Source of the DNA: an uncultured Lachnospiraceae bacterium
GTDB lineage: Bacteria > Bacillota > Clostridia > Lachnospirales > Lachnospiraceae
DNA: 64,000 bases
NCBI GenBank assembly: GCA_937920345.1
Contig: CALGVA010000074.1
Location: 1-64,000, forward strand
Reading direction: 5' to 3'
The notes beneath the pieces were generated by a model. That model did no database searches. It was given only the letters and a program-made list of their open reading frames with translations, and was not told the DNA's origin. The position numbers and the translations under genes are program-made. Numbering within the stretch: the first letter of the stretch is position 1; each line of letters begins with the position of its first letter. Below are positions 26,288-35,022 of the stretch, piece by piece.

Positions 26288-28912
26288 CTATTCGGCCAAA
26301 TAAATCGCCATCTTCTTCTCTATATCGTCCAAAGCCTCGTCAAGACTTTTTCTCCCTTGCATATAGGAGGTTCCTTGCTCATATACCGCCTCTTCCAGAA
26401 CCGTATTTTCCAGATATGGTGTCTTCACCGACTCCATATAAGTCTGCAGTGCTGCAATCTGCGCCTGATCAGGCCAATAAGTTACCAGCGAATAGATACT
26501 TCCGTCCTCACCGATTCCTCCAAGAGACCCCCATACGCCTTCCTCAACGGGTTCTTCCACGGGTATAAAGCCTGCCTGCAGCGCCGCTTTATTGATCGGC
26601 AGTCCCTGATAGCAACTGCTCTGGTTCTCCTTACCGAACATGCCTTTCACGAAGTCCTGCGCCGCCTCCGGCTGTTTCGCCGCCGCACTGATACCGACCA
26701 GCGTTTTCGCGGTAAAAGTGTCTGCACATTGCCCGCGCAGCGGCGCCCACCCATACGCTTCATATCCTTCCTTTCTCGGAAGCGAAATACATTCCGCATA
26801 TGCATATCCACCGGATATCGCTCCCCAGCCGGCCTGCAGCGTACCTTTAACAATAAAAACTGCCGAAATGTTAGACCGCATCACGTCCGTTTCATCCCAC
26901 GGCGCACCGAATTCTTCCTGCGAAAAAATATTCCAGTCATCATAGGCATCCAGCACCTGATCCGGCAGACTGTCCATCTGCGCGTCATAAATCCTTTTCG
27001 TCTGTACGAGGAACTCCGAGATCATTTCCCTATCCACCGTATTGTCTTCCGTCATCCATACCGGTGCACAGACTGTGGAAAACAGGCGCATAATGCCTCT
27101 GTGTGTATACAGTCTGAATAAGTCTTTCTCCGGATATGCCTCCCTCATCTGTTCTATGACATCTGCGGTTTCCCTCAGATCCGTAATCCCCGCCAGTTCG
27201 GACTGTCTGCCGAGTACCGCCGGAAGCTGAATCTCACATGGCAGTATATAGATCTTATCCTCTGCCCGAAATGCACCAACAATATTGCTGAACAGTTCAT
27301 TTTTCCCGCTCATGGATTCCAGCAGCGGACTCATATCCTGCAGTATACCTTTTTCGATATAAGAATCTACAGGCATATCGTCCAGCACAAACAGATCCGG
27401 CCCGTCTCCCGCCATGATCCGCGTATTCAGGCTTTTCAGCGCATCCTCTCTCGTAACGGAATTATCGCCGCCCATGCCGATTTCATAATCCACATAGATT
27501 TCCGGATTCGTGGTCTGGTACTGGTTGATCGCCTGCCTGACCGTCTCATTATTTTTCAGGCTGTATACCTGGAGCTGCACGACCGGCACGGACGGAATAT
27601 CCTGGTCATAGGTGAAGCGAATCAGCTTTCCTCCCGAAAGAAGAGCCAGAAATTCATTTTCCTCCAAAGCAATCATTCCTTCCAGCACATAGGACGGATT
27701 GCCTAAAATACTCAAGTTACCATCTATGATCTGTTCCATGGCACTGCCGCCTATTACATGACGGTAAAGGCCTTTATCCCCCGCAATATACAGGACGCCG
27801 TCCTGATCCAGAAAAAAGAACATATCGTACCAGCTGCCGCAAAATCCTGCTCTGTCCGCATAATTTTCCGCAATGAAATCCTCTAATGCCTCATCCTCGA
27901 TATATTCCCCCTGCTCCATATCATAAATTATCAGCGACGGATAATCCCAGCCGTCCGCGATCATCAGATCTCCCTGGAACTGTACCAGATCCGGTGACCC
28001 CTCCTCCATCCTGAGGAAAAGCCCGCTCGTTCCATCCTCCGCAACCTCATAAATATTTGAACTGTATGTGGTGACAAAAACTCTGCCGTCCTCTGACAGG
28101 TAAACACCTTTCATGCGGTCGTCTTCTTCTGACAACTCGATTTCCACCGGTATTTCCGTCTTATCCGGCCTGATGATCAGAAGCTGCGGGGCTGATTCCG
28201 CCAAAGTGTCATTTTCTGTATCACTGTTCCCGCCTGTATCCGGCGTATCATTTTCCGGACTGTTTTCTGTACCCGCCGGCGATGTCTCGTCCTCCGGACT
28301 GTTCTCTGCCTCTGCATTCGGCTCATCTTCAGAACCGCTTTCCGTACCCATCGGCGTGTCATCTCCCGAACTGTTCTCTGCCGTCGCTTCCGCCGGCTGA
28401 TAGATAACCGCCACAGTGTTATCGCCGCCCACCGCCGCGCTTAAGATATAGTCGCCGCGTTCCAGCATTTTCTGATTCCAGTCACGTTTATCTTCATACC
28501 AGCCCTTGCCGCCATCCTTCGAGATTACAAAAGAATTCATGCTGTCTGTGATCACTATCTGCCCGTTATCCAGACGGAACAGACAATTACCGTTACCGGA
28601 AAGCCTGACACCGTCTGCCAGCTTCAATGACTCCTCAACGTAACGCCCCATCGCCGTGCCTTCCGCATACTGCTGTGCGCCCTGTCCCTCCGTATCACTC
28701 CCCGACAGACCTTCCCGCCCACTCCCGGAACCACCGTTACCACACCCTGACAGGCATCCAGAAACCAAAGCAAGCACAAGTACTGCGCTGCACAGCCTTT
28801 TCCCGACCAATCTTTCTCTGAAAACGCCTCTCGGCTCAACTACACGTCTCATACCCGTTCCATCCCCTGTCTTATCGTCATATTCCTCCAAATACGACCT
28901 GATCTTCTTCAT
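26288..28912 (-). CDS. Propeller-solute-binding lipoprotein (third paralogue)
   Basis: An 874-residue lipoprotein with lipobox cysteine 53 or 57 (LSGC). The first 430 residues hold beta-propeller-like repeats, including an Asp-box motif SKDGGKGW. An acidic, Ser/Thr/Pro-rich insert lies at about residues 175-245 inside this part. The C-terminal half is a family-1 solute-binding domain: MAGDGPDLFVLDDMPVDSYIEKG, followed by RIYDAQM and the ending SLDEALDDIEKKMAIYLAE. Normal solute-binding proteins have 400-550 residues. GAGG precedes the ATG, but the signal peptide starts about 35 residues in, so Met 21 could be the true start. Membrane location outside the cell is inferred. Confidence 0.85.
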   Translation of the reverse strand: MKKIRSYLEEYDDKTGDGTGMRRVVEPRGVFRERLVGKRLCSAVLVLALVSGCLSGCGNGGSGSGREGLSGSDTEGQGAQQYAEGTAMGRYVEESLKLADGVRLSGNGNCLFRLDNGQIVITDSMNSFVISKDGGKGWYEDKRDWNQKMLERGDYILSAAVGGDNTVAVIYQPAEATAENSSGDDTPMGTESGSEDEPNAEAENSPEDETSPAGTENSPENDTPDTGGNSDTENDTLAESAPQLLIIRPDKTEIPVEIELSEEDDRMKGVYLSEDGRVFVTTYSSNIYEVAEDGTSGLFLRMEEGSPDLVQFQGDLMIADGWDYPSLIIYDMEQGEYIEDEALEDFIAENYADRAGFCGSWYDMFFFLDQDGVLYIAGDKGLYRHVIGGSAMEQIIDGNLSILGNPSYVLEGMIALEENEFLALLSGGKLIRFTYDQDIPSVPVVQLQVYSLKNNETVRQAINQYQTTNPEIYVDYEIGMGGDNSVTREDALKSLNTRIMAGDGPDLFVLDDMPVDSYIEKGILQDMSPLLESMSGKNELFSNIVGAFRAEDKIYILPCEIQLPAVLGRQSELAGITDLRETADVIEQMREAYPEKDLFRLYTHRGIMRLFSTVCAPVWMTEDNTVDREMISEFLVQTKRIYDAQMDSLPDQVLDAYDDWNIFSQEEFGAPWDETDVMRSNISAVFIVKGTLQAGWGAISGGYAYAECISLPRKEGYEAYGWAPLRGQCADTFTAKTLVGISAAAKQPEAAQDFVKGMFGKENQSSCYQGLPINKAALQAGFIPVEEPVEEGVWGSLGGIGEDGSIYSLVTYWPDQAQIAALQTYMESVKTPYLENTVLEEAVYEQGTSYMQGRKSLDEALDDIEKKMAIYLAE

Positions 28913-28930
28913 CTCTTATCCTCAACTTGC

Positions 28931-29193
28931 GGAGAATGCGTGCTTTTCGCATTCTCTCAAAGATGACTTAGATGTTCTTAGGCTGCGTATTTTGCAGTCT
29001 TAGAACTTCCCCATCCTTTTTTCTCAGCCCCAGACATGACTTAGTTATACTTGGGCACCGTACTTTGGTGTTCTGGCTTAACTTCATCTCTAATCCTCAA
29101 CTTGCGGAGAATGCGTGCTTTTCGCATTCTCTCAAAGATGACTTAGATGTTCTTAGACTGCGTATTTTGCTGTCTTAGAACATCTTCATCTTT
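28931..29193 (-). repeat. Three structured intergenic elements (between lipoprotein genes 2 and 3)
   Basis: Copies at 28931-29016, 29032-29091 and 29106-29193 share the stem layout described at 25056-25212. The copy at 29106-29193 begins three bases after the stop codon of the second lipoprotein gene. It has an outer stem AAAGATGA/TCATCTTT, a 16-bp inner stem and a second hairpin GAGAATGCG/CGCATTCTC. Confidence 0.85.
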
Positions 29194-29195
29194 TG

Positions 29196-31892
29196 TTATT
29201 CGGCCAGATAAATCGCCAGCTTCTTCTCAATTCCGTCCACAGCGCTTTCCAGACTCTTCTCCCCGTTTATATAAGCAACGCCCTCCTCATACACGGCTTC
29301 CTCAAATGCCGCGTCCTCTATATACACAGTATCCGCCGATTCGATCCAGTTGATCAGGAATTCTACCTCATCCTCCTCTGGGAAGCGTATCGTCAGGCTC
29401 ACACAAGTTCCCTCCGCATTGCTGGCGGCAACAGAACCAAAGATACCGCTCTGGCTGCGGCTCTTACTCCCTTCCAGATCTGCCAGAAGTCCTTCCCTCA
29501 TGACAGGCATACCGCCCGGCAGACCCATCTGGTTCTCCTTATCGAGTGCCATCCGCAGGAAATCCTCTGCCATGCCGGCATTTTCAGAAACCGCGTTGAT
29601 TCCCAGCATGGTTCTGGCCCAGAACACATTCTCACACTGCCCATTCATGGGAATGATCTCACAGTCTTCAAAACCGTCTGTCGTCCAGGCTGAAATAGCT
29701 CTGGAGTATCCGTACCAGCTCGACAGAGAACCCATTGCACACTTCCGCACATCCCCCATAAACTGCAGTTCTCCTGCGTATGTACGGATATACACCGTAT
29801 CTTCAATGGGCTTACCGAAATCCTCTACATAATAACCGCTTAACTCCTGCCAGTCCTCTATCGCCCTTTCCGGAAGGCCGTCCATCTGCGCGTCATAAAT
29901 CCGCTTTGTCTGGATCAGGAAATCGGAGATCGCCTCCGAATCGATCTCACCGCTCTCCGTCCTCCACGCCGGCGCTGATACCATGGAAAACATTCTCATA
30001 ATTCCCTTGGCAGAAGCAATTTCCAGCAAATTTTTACCTGGGTTGCTTCTCCGCATGTTTTCCACTGTATCGGCAATTCCCTCTAAGTCTTTCATCTGCG
30101 CTGTATCCTTGCCCCTGCCCAGAATAAAAGGTAACTGCAGTTCACAAGGAACAGTATAAATATGTCCGTCCGTCATAAATGCGTTTTTTACATTTTCAAA
30201 AATCCCGTTTTCACCGCTCATTTCATTTAACAGCGGACTTAAGTCCGCCAACAGACCTTTTTCAATATAAGAATCAATGGGCATATTATCCAGAATCAGG
30301 ACATCCGGGCCTTCTCCTGCCAGAATCTGCGTATTTAATCTTTTCAGCGCATCCTCTCTGGTAACAGAATTGCGCTCTCCCATACCCACCTCATATTCCA
30401 CGTATACCGCCGGATGAGCCATCTGGTACAGATTGATGATCTGTCTCGCAGTCGGCCTTTCTTCCAGACTGTATACTCTAAGCTGACCGACCGGCACTGT
30501 GGGTATATCCGGATCATACACATAACGCACCAGTTTTCCATTCGTAAAAACAGCCAGGAACTCATTATCTTCCAGCACTGCCATATCCGCAATATCAGCG
30601 GCCGGGTTGGAAAAACTGCTCAGGCTGCCGTCTATGACCTGTTCCATCGCACCGCCGCCCAGCACGTGACGGTACAGTCCTTTGTCGCCTGCAATATACA
30701 GGATATCGCCGCCGCCGGAAAGAAGGAACATATCGTAAAATCCCTCACTGGAACTGTCCCTGTCACTGTAATTCTCCTCCACAAAGTCCTCCAGCACCGG
30801 ATCTTCCAGATACTCACCGGCCTCCATATCGTAGATCAACGGTGTCTTATATCCCCAGCCGTCCATGAACATCAGATTCTGATGAAACCGGATCAGTTCC
30901 GGACGTCCTTCCGCCACCGCCAGATACTTTTTAAGGCTGTAATCCTCCGTCACTTCATACAGATTAGAGCCGAGCGTGCCTACGATAATTTTACCGGTTT
31001 CCGATATATATACGCTATTGATCCAACGGTCATCTTCCTCCACGGCTACTTCAACCGCAATCTCCGTGCCGTCCGGCTTTACGACCAGCAGCTTCATGTC
31101 CAGGGTTGCGGGTGCTGTTCCTGCACCGACAGTTTTGTCTTCGCTGCTGTCTTTATCCCCGTTTATCTCCTCTGACTCACCGCTGTCTCTGCCTCCTGCT
31201 TCCTTCGATTCACTGCTATCGCCAGTTTCCGTCTCCTCCGGTTCGCTGTCATCTCCCGCTTCCCCTTTTCCTGACTCGCTGCCCTCTCCGCCTTCTGCTG
31301 CCTCCGATTCGCTGCTGTCTTCGCCTCCCGTTCCATCAGCTTCTCCGTCACGGTCATTTTTGCCGCTGTCAGCCGCCTCATCCTGTACATCATCCTCCAG
31401 CAGTTCTGTCCAGACCACCGCCACCGTATTGTCGAAACCGATGGCCGTACTCATAATATATTTTCCCTCTTCTTTTAACCTGGTACGCCAGGGTCTCTTA
31501 TCTTCTTTCCAGTTCTTGCCGTTATCCTTAGAGACCAGCATGAAGCCGTCCCCCTCCGTAATGATCAGACTGCCGTCCTCCAGCTTGTGAATCCTGTCAT
31601 ACACACCGGACACTACAAACCCGTCAGGCAGATTCGGGGTCTCTTCCACATAACGTCCCAGAGGCGTATCCGCCGGCCACGACTGCCCGGCCTTCTCTCC
31701 GGTCTGACCGCTTTGATTCAGCGCTCCGTCACCGGAACCATCCGGCATTCCATCTGCTGTTGTGCCGCCCGCTGCCCCGCCGCAGCCACTGACCGCACCT
31801 GCCAGCATAACCGCAGAAAACAGCGCCGCCAGCATTCGCTTTCCCGACCTCACCAGACCGTATTTTGCTCCCGAAACCTTCCCACTCACCAT
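29196..31892 (-). CDS. Propeller-solute-binding lipoprotein (second paralogue)
   Basis: The longest of the three paralogues, 898 residues from the ATG at 31892 (GAGGG eight bases upstream). The lipobox is AVSGC (Cys 37). The propeller part includes the Asp-box SKDNGKNW, DGLYRHVLGGG and the YVYDPDIPTVPV junction. A very acidic insert rich in Glu, Ser, Gly and Asp, more than 80 residues long (about 165-255), replaces a loop. The solute-binding half carries LAGEGPDVLILDNMPIDSYIEKG and ends SLESAVDGIEKKLAIYLAE. Same strand and spacing as its siblings. An ORF on the opposite strand across the acidic insert is only a shadow. Confidence 0.85.
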   Translation of the reverse strand: MVSGKVSGAKYGLVRSGKRMLAALFSAVMLAGAVSGCGGAAGGTTADGMPDGSGDGALNQSGQTGEKAGQSWPADTPLGRYVEETPNLPDGFVVSGVYDRIHKLEDGSLIITEGDGFMLVSKDNGKNWKEDKRPWRTRLKEEGKYIMSTAIGFDNTVAVVWTELLEDDVQDEAADSGKNDRDGEADGTGGEDSSESEAAEGGEGSESGKGEAGDDSEPEETETGDSSESKEAGGRDSGESEEINGDKDSSEDKTVGAGTAPATLDMKLLVVKPDGTEIAVEVAVEEDDRWINSVYISETGKIIVGTLGSNLYEVTEDYSLKKYLAVAEGRPELIRFHQNLMFMDGWGYKTPLIYDMEAGEYLEDPVLEDFVEENYSDRDSSSEGFYDMFLLSGGGDILYIAGDKGLYRHVLGGGAMEQVIDGSLSSFSNPAADIADMAVLEDNEFLAVFTNGKLVRYVYDPDIPTVPVGQLRVYSLEERPTARQIINLYQMAHPAVYVEYEVGMGERNSVTREDALKRLNTQILAGEGPDVLILDNMPIDSYIEKGLLADLSPLLNEMSGENGIFENVKNAFMTDGHIYTVPCELQLPFILGRGKDTAQMKDLEGIADTVENMRRSNPGKNLLEIASAKGIMRMFSMVSAPAWRTESGEIDSEAISDFLIQTKRIYDAQMDGLPERAIEDWQELSGYYVEDFGKPIEDTVYIRTYAGELQFMGDVRKCAMGSLSSWYGYSRAISAWTTDGFEDCEIIPMNGQCENVFWARTMLGINAVSENAGMAEDFLRMALDKENQMGLPGGMPVMREGLLADLEGSKSRSQSGIFGSVAASNAEGTCVSLTIRFPEEDEVEFLINWIESADTVYIEDAAFEEAVYEEGVAYINGEKSLESAVDGIEKKLAIYLAE

Positions 31893-31974
31893 ACCGCAAT
31901 CCCTCACTCCTGTTTACATCTGCCCTTCCGTTTTCCACATACAATTCAAATCTTCATCTCTTACCCTCAGCCCC

Positions 31975-32150
31975 GGAAGGATGCGCTCCTTTTGCATTCT
32001 TCCAGACATGATTTAGTTTTACTTAGGCACCGCCCTCTGGTGCCCTGGCCTAATCCTCAGCCCGCAGAGAATGCGCTCTTTGCATTCTCTCAAAGATGAT
32101 TTAGTTGTTCTTAGACTGCGTATTCTGCAGTCTTAGAACTTCTTCATCTT
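31975..32150 (-). repeat. Two structured intergenic elements (between lipoprotein genes 1 and 2)
   Basis: The copies at 31975-32056 and 32066-32150 share the same stem layout. The first varies the inner stem (GGCACC/GGTGCC) and has a second hairpin GGAAG..GCGCATCCTTCC. The second starts three bases after the stop codon of the first lipoprotein gene. Confidence 0.85.
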
Positions 32151-32153
32151 TTG

Positions 32154-34544
32154 TTATTCGACCATATAGATCGCCATGCTCTTCTCCACTTCCGCCACCG
32201 CTTCCTCGAGACTGATCTGTCCTTCAAAATAATCCGCCCCCGCAGCGTAAACAGCTTCCTCTAACAGATCATTTCCGATGTAGGGCGTATCGACTGTTTC
32301 CATCCAGTCTCGAAGCTGATCCGCAAGCTTCTTGCCAAACCAGTAGACATTAAATCCAAAATACTGTCCATCCTCATACGCGTATCCGATTCCCGAATAA
32401 ACAGTGAACTCAGATACATAGTCGTTGGGATACAGACTCTTTTCAAAAGCTGCCCTGTTCAAAGGAAATCCGTCTCCGGATACTTTATCTGTGCCGATCA
32501 GCGTCTTAAACAGCCCCTCTGCATGTTCCATGTTCTGTGACGCGGCGTTGATTCCTGCCAGCGTATCCGCATAAAACACGCCGCTGCTCTGTCCGTCAAA
32601 AGGCCTCCACGCATGATCCCCGAACCCTTCCGCCTTCGGCACAGAAGTCAGTTCCGCGTATGCATATGGATACCCTACGCTTCCCAGCAATAACTGCTTA
32701 TAACCGACCATGTATTCCAACTCGTTGATACCGTAACCATAATATTCATAATCCTCCGGCACAACACCATAATAAGTCATCCAATCCTGCCGGTCCTCCT
32801 CATGCATGCTGAGCGTTTCCTCCGGCAGCCCATCCATCTGCGCAGCATAGATCCGCTTCGTCTGGGTCAGAAATTCCGAAACCGCTTCCCTGTCCACCGC
32901 GCCGTCCGCCGTGGTCCATGCAGGTGCACAGACAGGCGTAAATAACTTCATGATCCCTTTCGGGGAAGAAGAGCGGAAAATATCCTTTTCGGGCTGCTCC
33001 TGCCTGATCTTTTCTACACAACCGGCTAACTCCTCCAGATCTTCCACACCCGCAATATCCTGCTCTCGTCCCAACAATACGGGCAAATTGATATCACAGG
33101 GAACCATATACACTTTATCCTCTTTTCTAAAGGAATCCACGATATTATCAAAAAGCGCTTCCTCACCGGTAAGACTGTCCATAAGCGGACTCAAATCCTG
33201 CAGCAGCCCTTTTTCTATGTAGGACTCCATCGGCAGATCATCCAGAATCAGCAGATCCGGTCCGCTGCCCGCCATAATCTCTGTGTTCAGTTTCTTGATG
33301 GCATCTTCCCTCGTAACAGCATTATTTTCACCCATGCCGATCACATACTCCACATAAACATCAGGATTTGCCGTCTGATACAGGCTGATAGCCTGCCGCA
33401 GCGCACTGTTTTCTTTCAGGCTGTATGCTTTGATCTTTTCTGAAGGCACTGTAGGTACATCGGGATCATAAACAAACCGTACCATCCGCGCATCCGTAAA
33501 TATCGCTATAAACTCATTGTCTTTTGACTGTGTCATACTAATCAAATTATAGGCCGGATTACCAAATGTGGTAAGATTACCGTCAATCACCCGTTCAATG
33601 GCACCGCCACCCAATACATGCCTGTACAGCCCGTCCTCCGCCGCCAGATACAATACCCCTTCCTCTCCGGGAAAAAAGAACAAATCATAAAAACTGCCGC
33701 CGTTAAAGCTCCTGTCACTGTAATTCTCGTGAAAAAAGTCTGTCAGTGCATCGTCTTCCATATAAGATTTTTCATCCATATCATAAATGAGAAGCTCCTC
33801 AAAATTATATCCGTCAATAACCATGCGGTTTCCCACAAATTTGATAATCTGCGGACTGCCATCCAGCATCAGATACAGTTCACAGGTGCCGTCCTCCGAA
33901 ACCTCATACAGATCGACGCCGTCTGTCCCCAGAAAGATTCTGCCATCGTCATTGATCCAGATATGGGATGGAGAAACATCCTGCTCCGGCATTGTGACAT
34001 CAATCCGGGTGCCGTCCGGACGCACTACCAGAGCCGCATTCTGCGATTCAGTACTGTCCGTCCCACTGACGCCCGCAGGCGACTGCTTCATATAGACGAC
34101 TCCCACACTGCCCTCCGCTCCCACATTGTATTCGGATGCAAATCCATCCCGTAAAATCACGGCCAGCCAGTCCTGCCTGTCCTGTTCCCATGTAATCCCG
34201 TCGTCCGCCGATACCAGCATATGCTTCTCCGGATCAGTGATCACAAGCCTGCCGTCAGAAAGCCTGTATATTCCGTTCCGGTAGCCGGACAGATTTTCCG
34301 ACATATCTGTCACCTCTTCCAGATATCTCCCCATAGCCGTACCGTCAGCCTGGCTCTGTGACTGTCTGCCAGCACCATCGGTCTCACGACCTTCTGGCCG
34401 GTCATCCGGCATATTGCCGTCCGCGGTTTCATTATTTCCGCAGCCTCCGAGCAATGCAACCGCCATTACAACAGCCAGTATGCCGGCTGATAATCTTTTG
34501 CCGTTTCTTTTTCTGTATGTACCAAATATCCCTGTTCTGCTCAT
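32154..34544 (-). CDS. Propeller-solute-binding lipoprotein (first paralogue)
   Basis: The first gene of the cluster, 796 residues, with lipobox LLGGC (Cys 35). The propeller region shows the Asp-box SADDGITW, DGLYRHVLGGG and FVYDPDVPTVPS; it lacks the long acidic insert of its siblings, keeping only a short Ser/Thr-rich loop near residue 160. The solute-binding half contains MAGSGPDLLILDDLPMESYIEKG and ends SLEEAVAEVEKSMAIYMVE. Its promoter at 34593-34626 carries the same direct repeats as the divergent response regulator gene, so that regulator probably controls it. Confidence 0.87.
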   Translation of the reverse strand: MSRTGIFGTYRKRNGKRLSAGILAVVMAVALLGGCGNNETADGNMPDDRPEGRETDGAGRQSQSQADGTAMGRYLEEVTDMSENLSGYRNGIYRLSDGRLVITDPEKHMLVSADDGITWEQDRQDWLAVILRDGFASEYNVGAEGSVGVVYMKQSPAGVSGTDSTESQNAALVVRPDGTRIDVTMPEQDVSPSHIWINDDGRIFLGTDGVDLYEVSEDGTCELYLMLDGSPQIIKFVGNRMVIDGYNFEELLIYDMDEKSYMEDDALTDFFHENYSDRSFNGGSFYDLFFFPGEEGVLYLAAEDGLYRHVLGGGAIERVIDGNLTTFGNPAYNLISMTQSKDNEFIAIFTDARMVRFVYDPDVPTVPSEKIKAYSLKENSALRQAISLYQTANPDVYVEYVIGMGENNAVTREDAIKKLNTEIMAGSGPDLLILDDLPMESYIEKGLLQDLSPLMDSLTGEEALFDNIVDSFRKEDKVYMVPCDINLPVLLGREQDIAGVEDLEELAGCVEKIRQEQPEKDIFRSSSPKGIMKLFTPVCAPAWTTADGAVDREAVSEFLTQTKRIYAAQMDGLPEETLSMHEEDRQDWMTYYGVVPEDYEYYGYGINELEYMVGYKQLLLGSVGYPYAYAELTSVPKAEGFGDHAWRPFDGQSSGVFYADTLAGINAASQNMEHAEGLFKTLIGTDKVSGDGFPLNRAAFEKSLYPNDYVSEFTVYSGIGYAYEDGQYFGFNVYWFGKKLADQLRDWMETVDTPYIGNDLLEEAVYAAGADYFEGQISLEEAVAEVEKSMAIYMVE

Positions 34545-34592
34545 TTTCTGTCCATCCTTAACTTATATATTTCATCCCCTTTTACAGTTCCC

Positions 34593-34626
34593 ATCATAAC
34601 AACCTTTCCTCTAAATAATCTCTAAA
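34593..34626 (-). promoter_or_regulatory. Regulated promoter of the lipoprotein operon
   Basis: Reading the minus strand, TTTAGAGA (34619-34626) and TTTAGAGG (34608-34615) stand 11 bp apart. They are followed by nine bases and the -10 box TATGAT (34593-34598). The repeats take the place of a -35 box, as in promoters activated by OmpR-type regulators. Confidence 0.72.
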
Positions 34627-34773
34627 AATGAAGAAAGTTTTTTAGATTTCAAAATCCCCGTTTTTCTCGGACGACGCACATGCATTTCGAATAAGCGTAC
34701 AAATTTCCTATGCCATAAAAAATCGAGCAAGTTCGATTGCGAGATTTGCCTGCGGCAAACACGGATAACCAAA

Positions 34774-34923
34774 GGAATTTCGTTACTGTTCACTCCGTTC
34801 CGGTAACAGGTAAAAATCCATGCAAAATTTGCTTCGCAAATGGATTTTTACTTACAATATATACTCTTTCGTACGGACTTAGCAGTAAATGCCAAGTCCT
34901 GTATGAACAGTAACGGAATTTCC
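34774..34923. repeat. Fold-back element in the divergent intergenic region
   Basis: Outer arms with CGTTACTGTTCA and TGAACAGTAACG enclose a hairpin TAAAAATCCAT..TTTGC/GCAAATGGATTTTTA and a smaller GGACTT/AAGTCC hairpin. Apart from this element and the two promoters, the 34545-35022 gap holds no gene. Confidence 0.6.
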
Positions 34924-34949
34924 TATGATATTAAATAAAATGTACATTT

Positions 34950-34983
34950 TTTAGAGGATAAATAGAGGTTATCGTGCTATGAT
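34950..34983 (+). promoter_or_regulatory. Regulated promoter of the two-component genes
   Basis: TTTAGAGG (34950-34957) and AATAGAGG (34961-34968) are 11 bp apart, then nine bases, then TATGAT (34978-34983). The layout equals that of the promoter at 34593-34626, which implies autoregulation. Confidence 0.72.
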
Positions 34984-35022
34984 ATAAATAAAACATTTTC
35001 AGATCAGAAAGGACCACCCGCC

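Noticed and set aside
28625..29180. Plus-strand open frames ending in DLDVLRLRILQS-like segments
   Set aside because: The shared ending comes from the intergenic repeat elements read on the opposite strand, not from a real protein family.
30976..31590. Serine-rich open frame opposite the acidic insert
   Set aside because: It is the complement of a Glu/Ser-rich coding insert and has no start signal.
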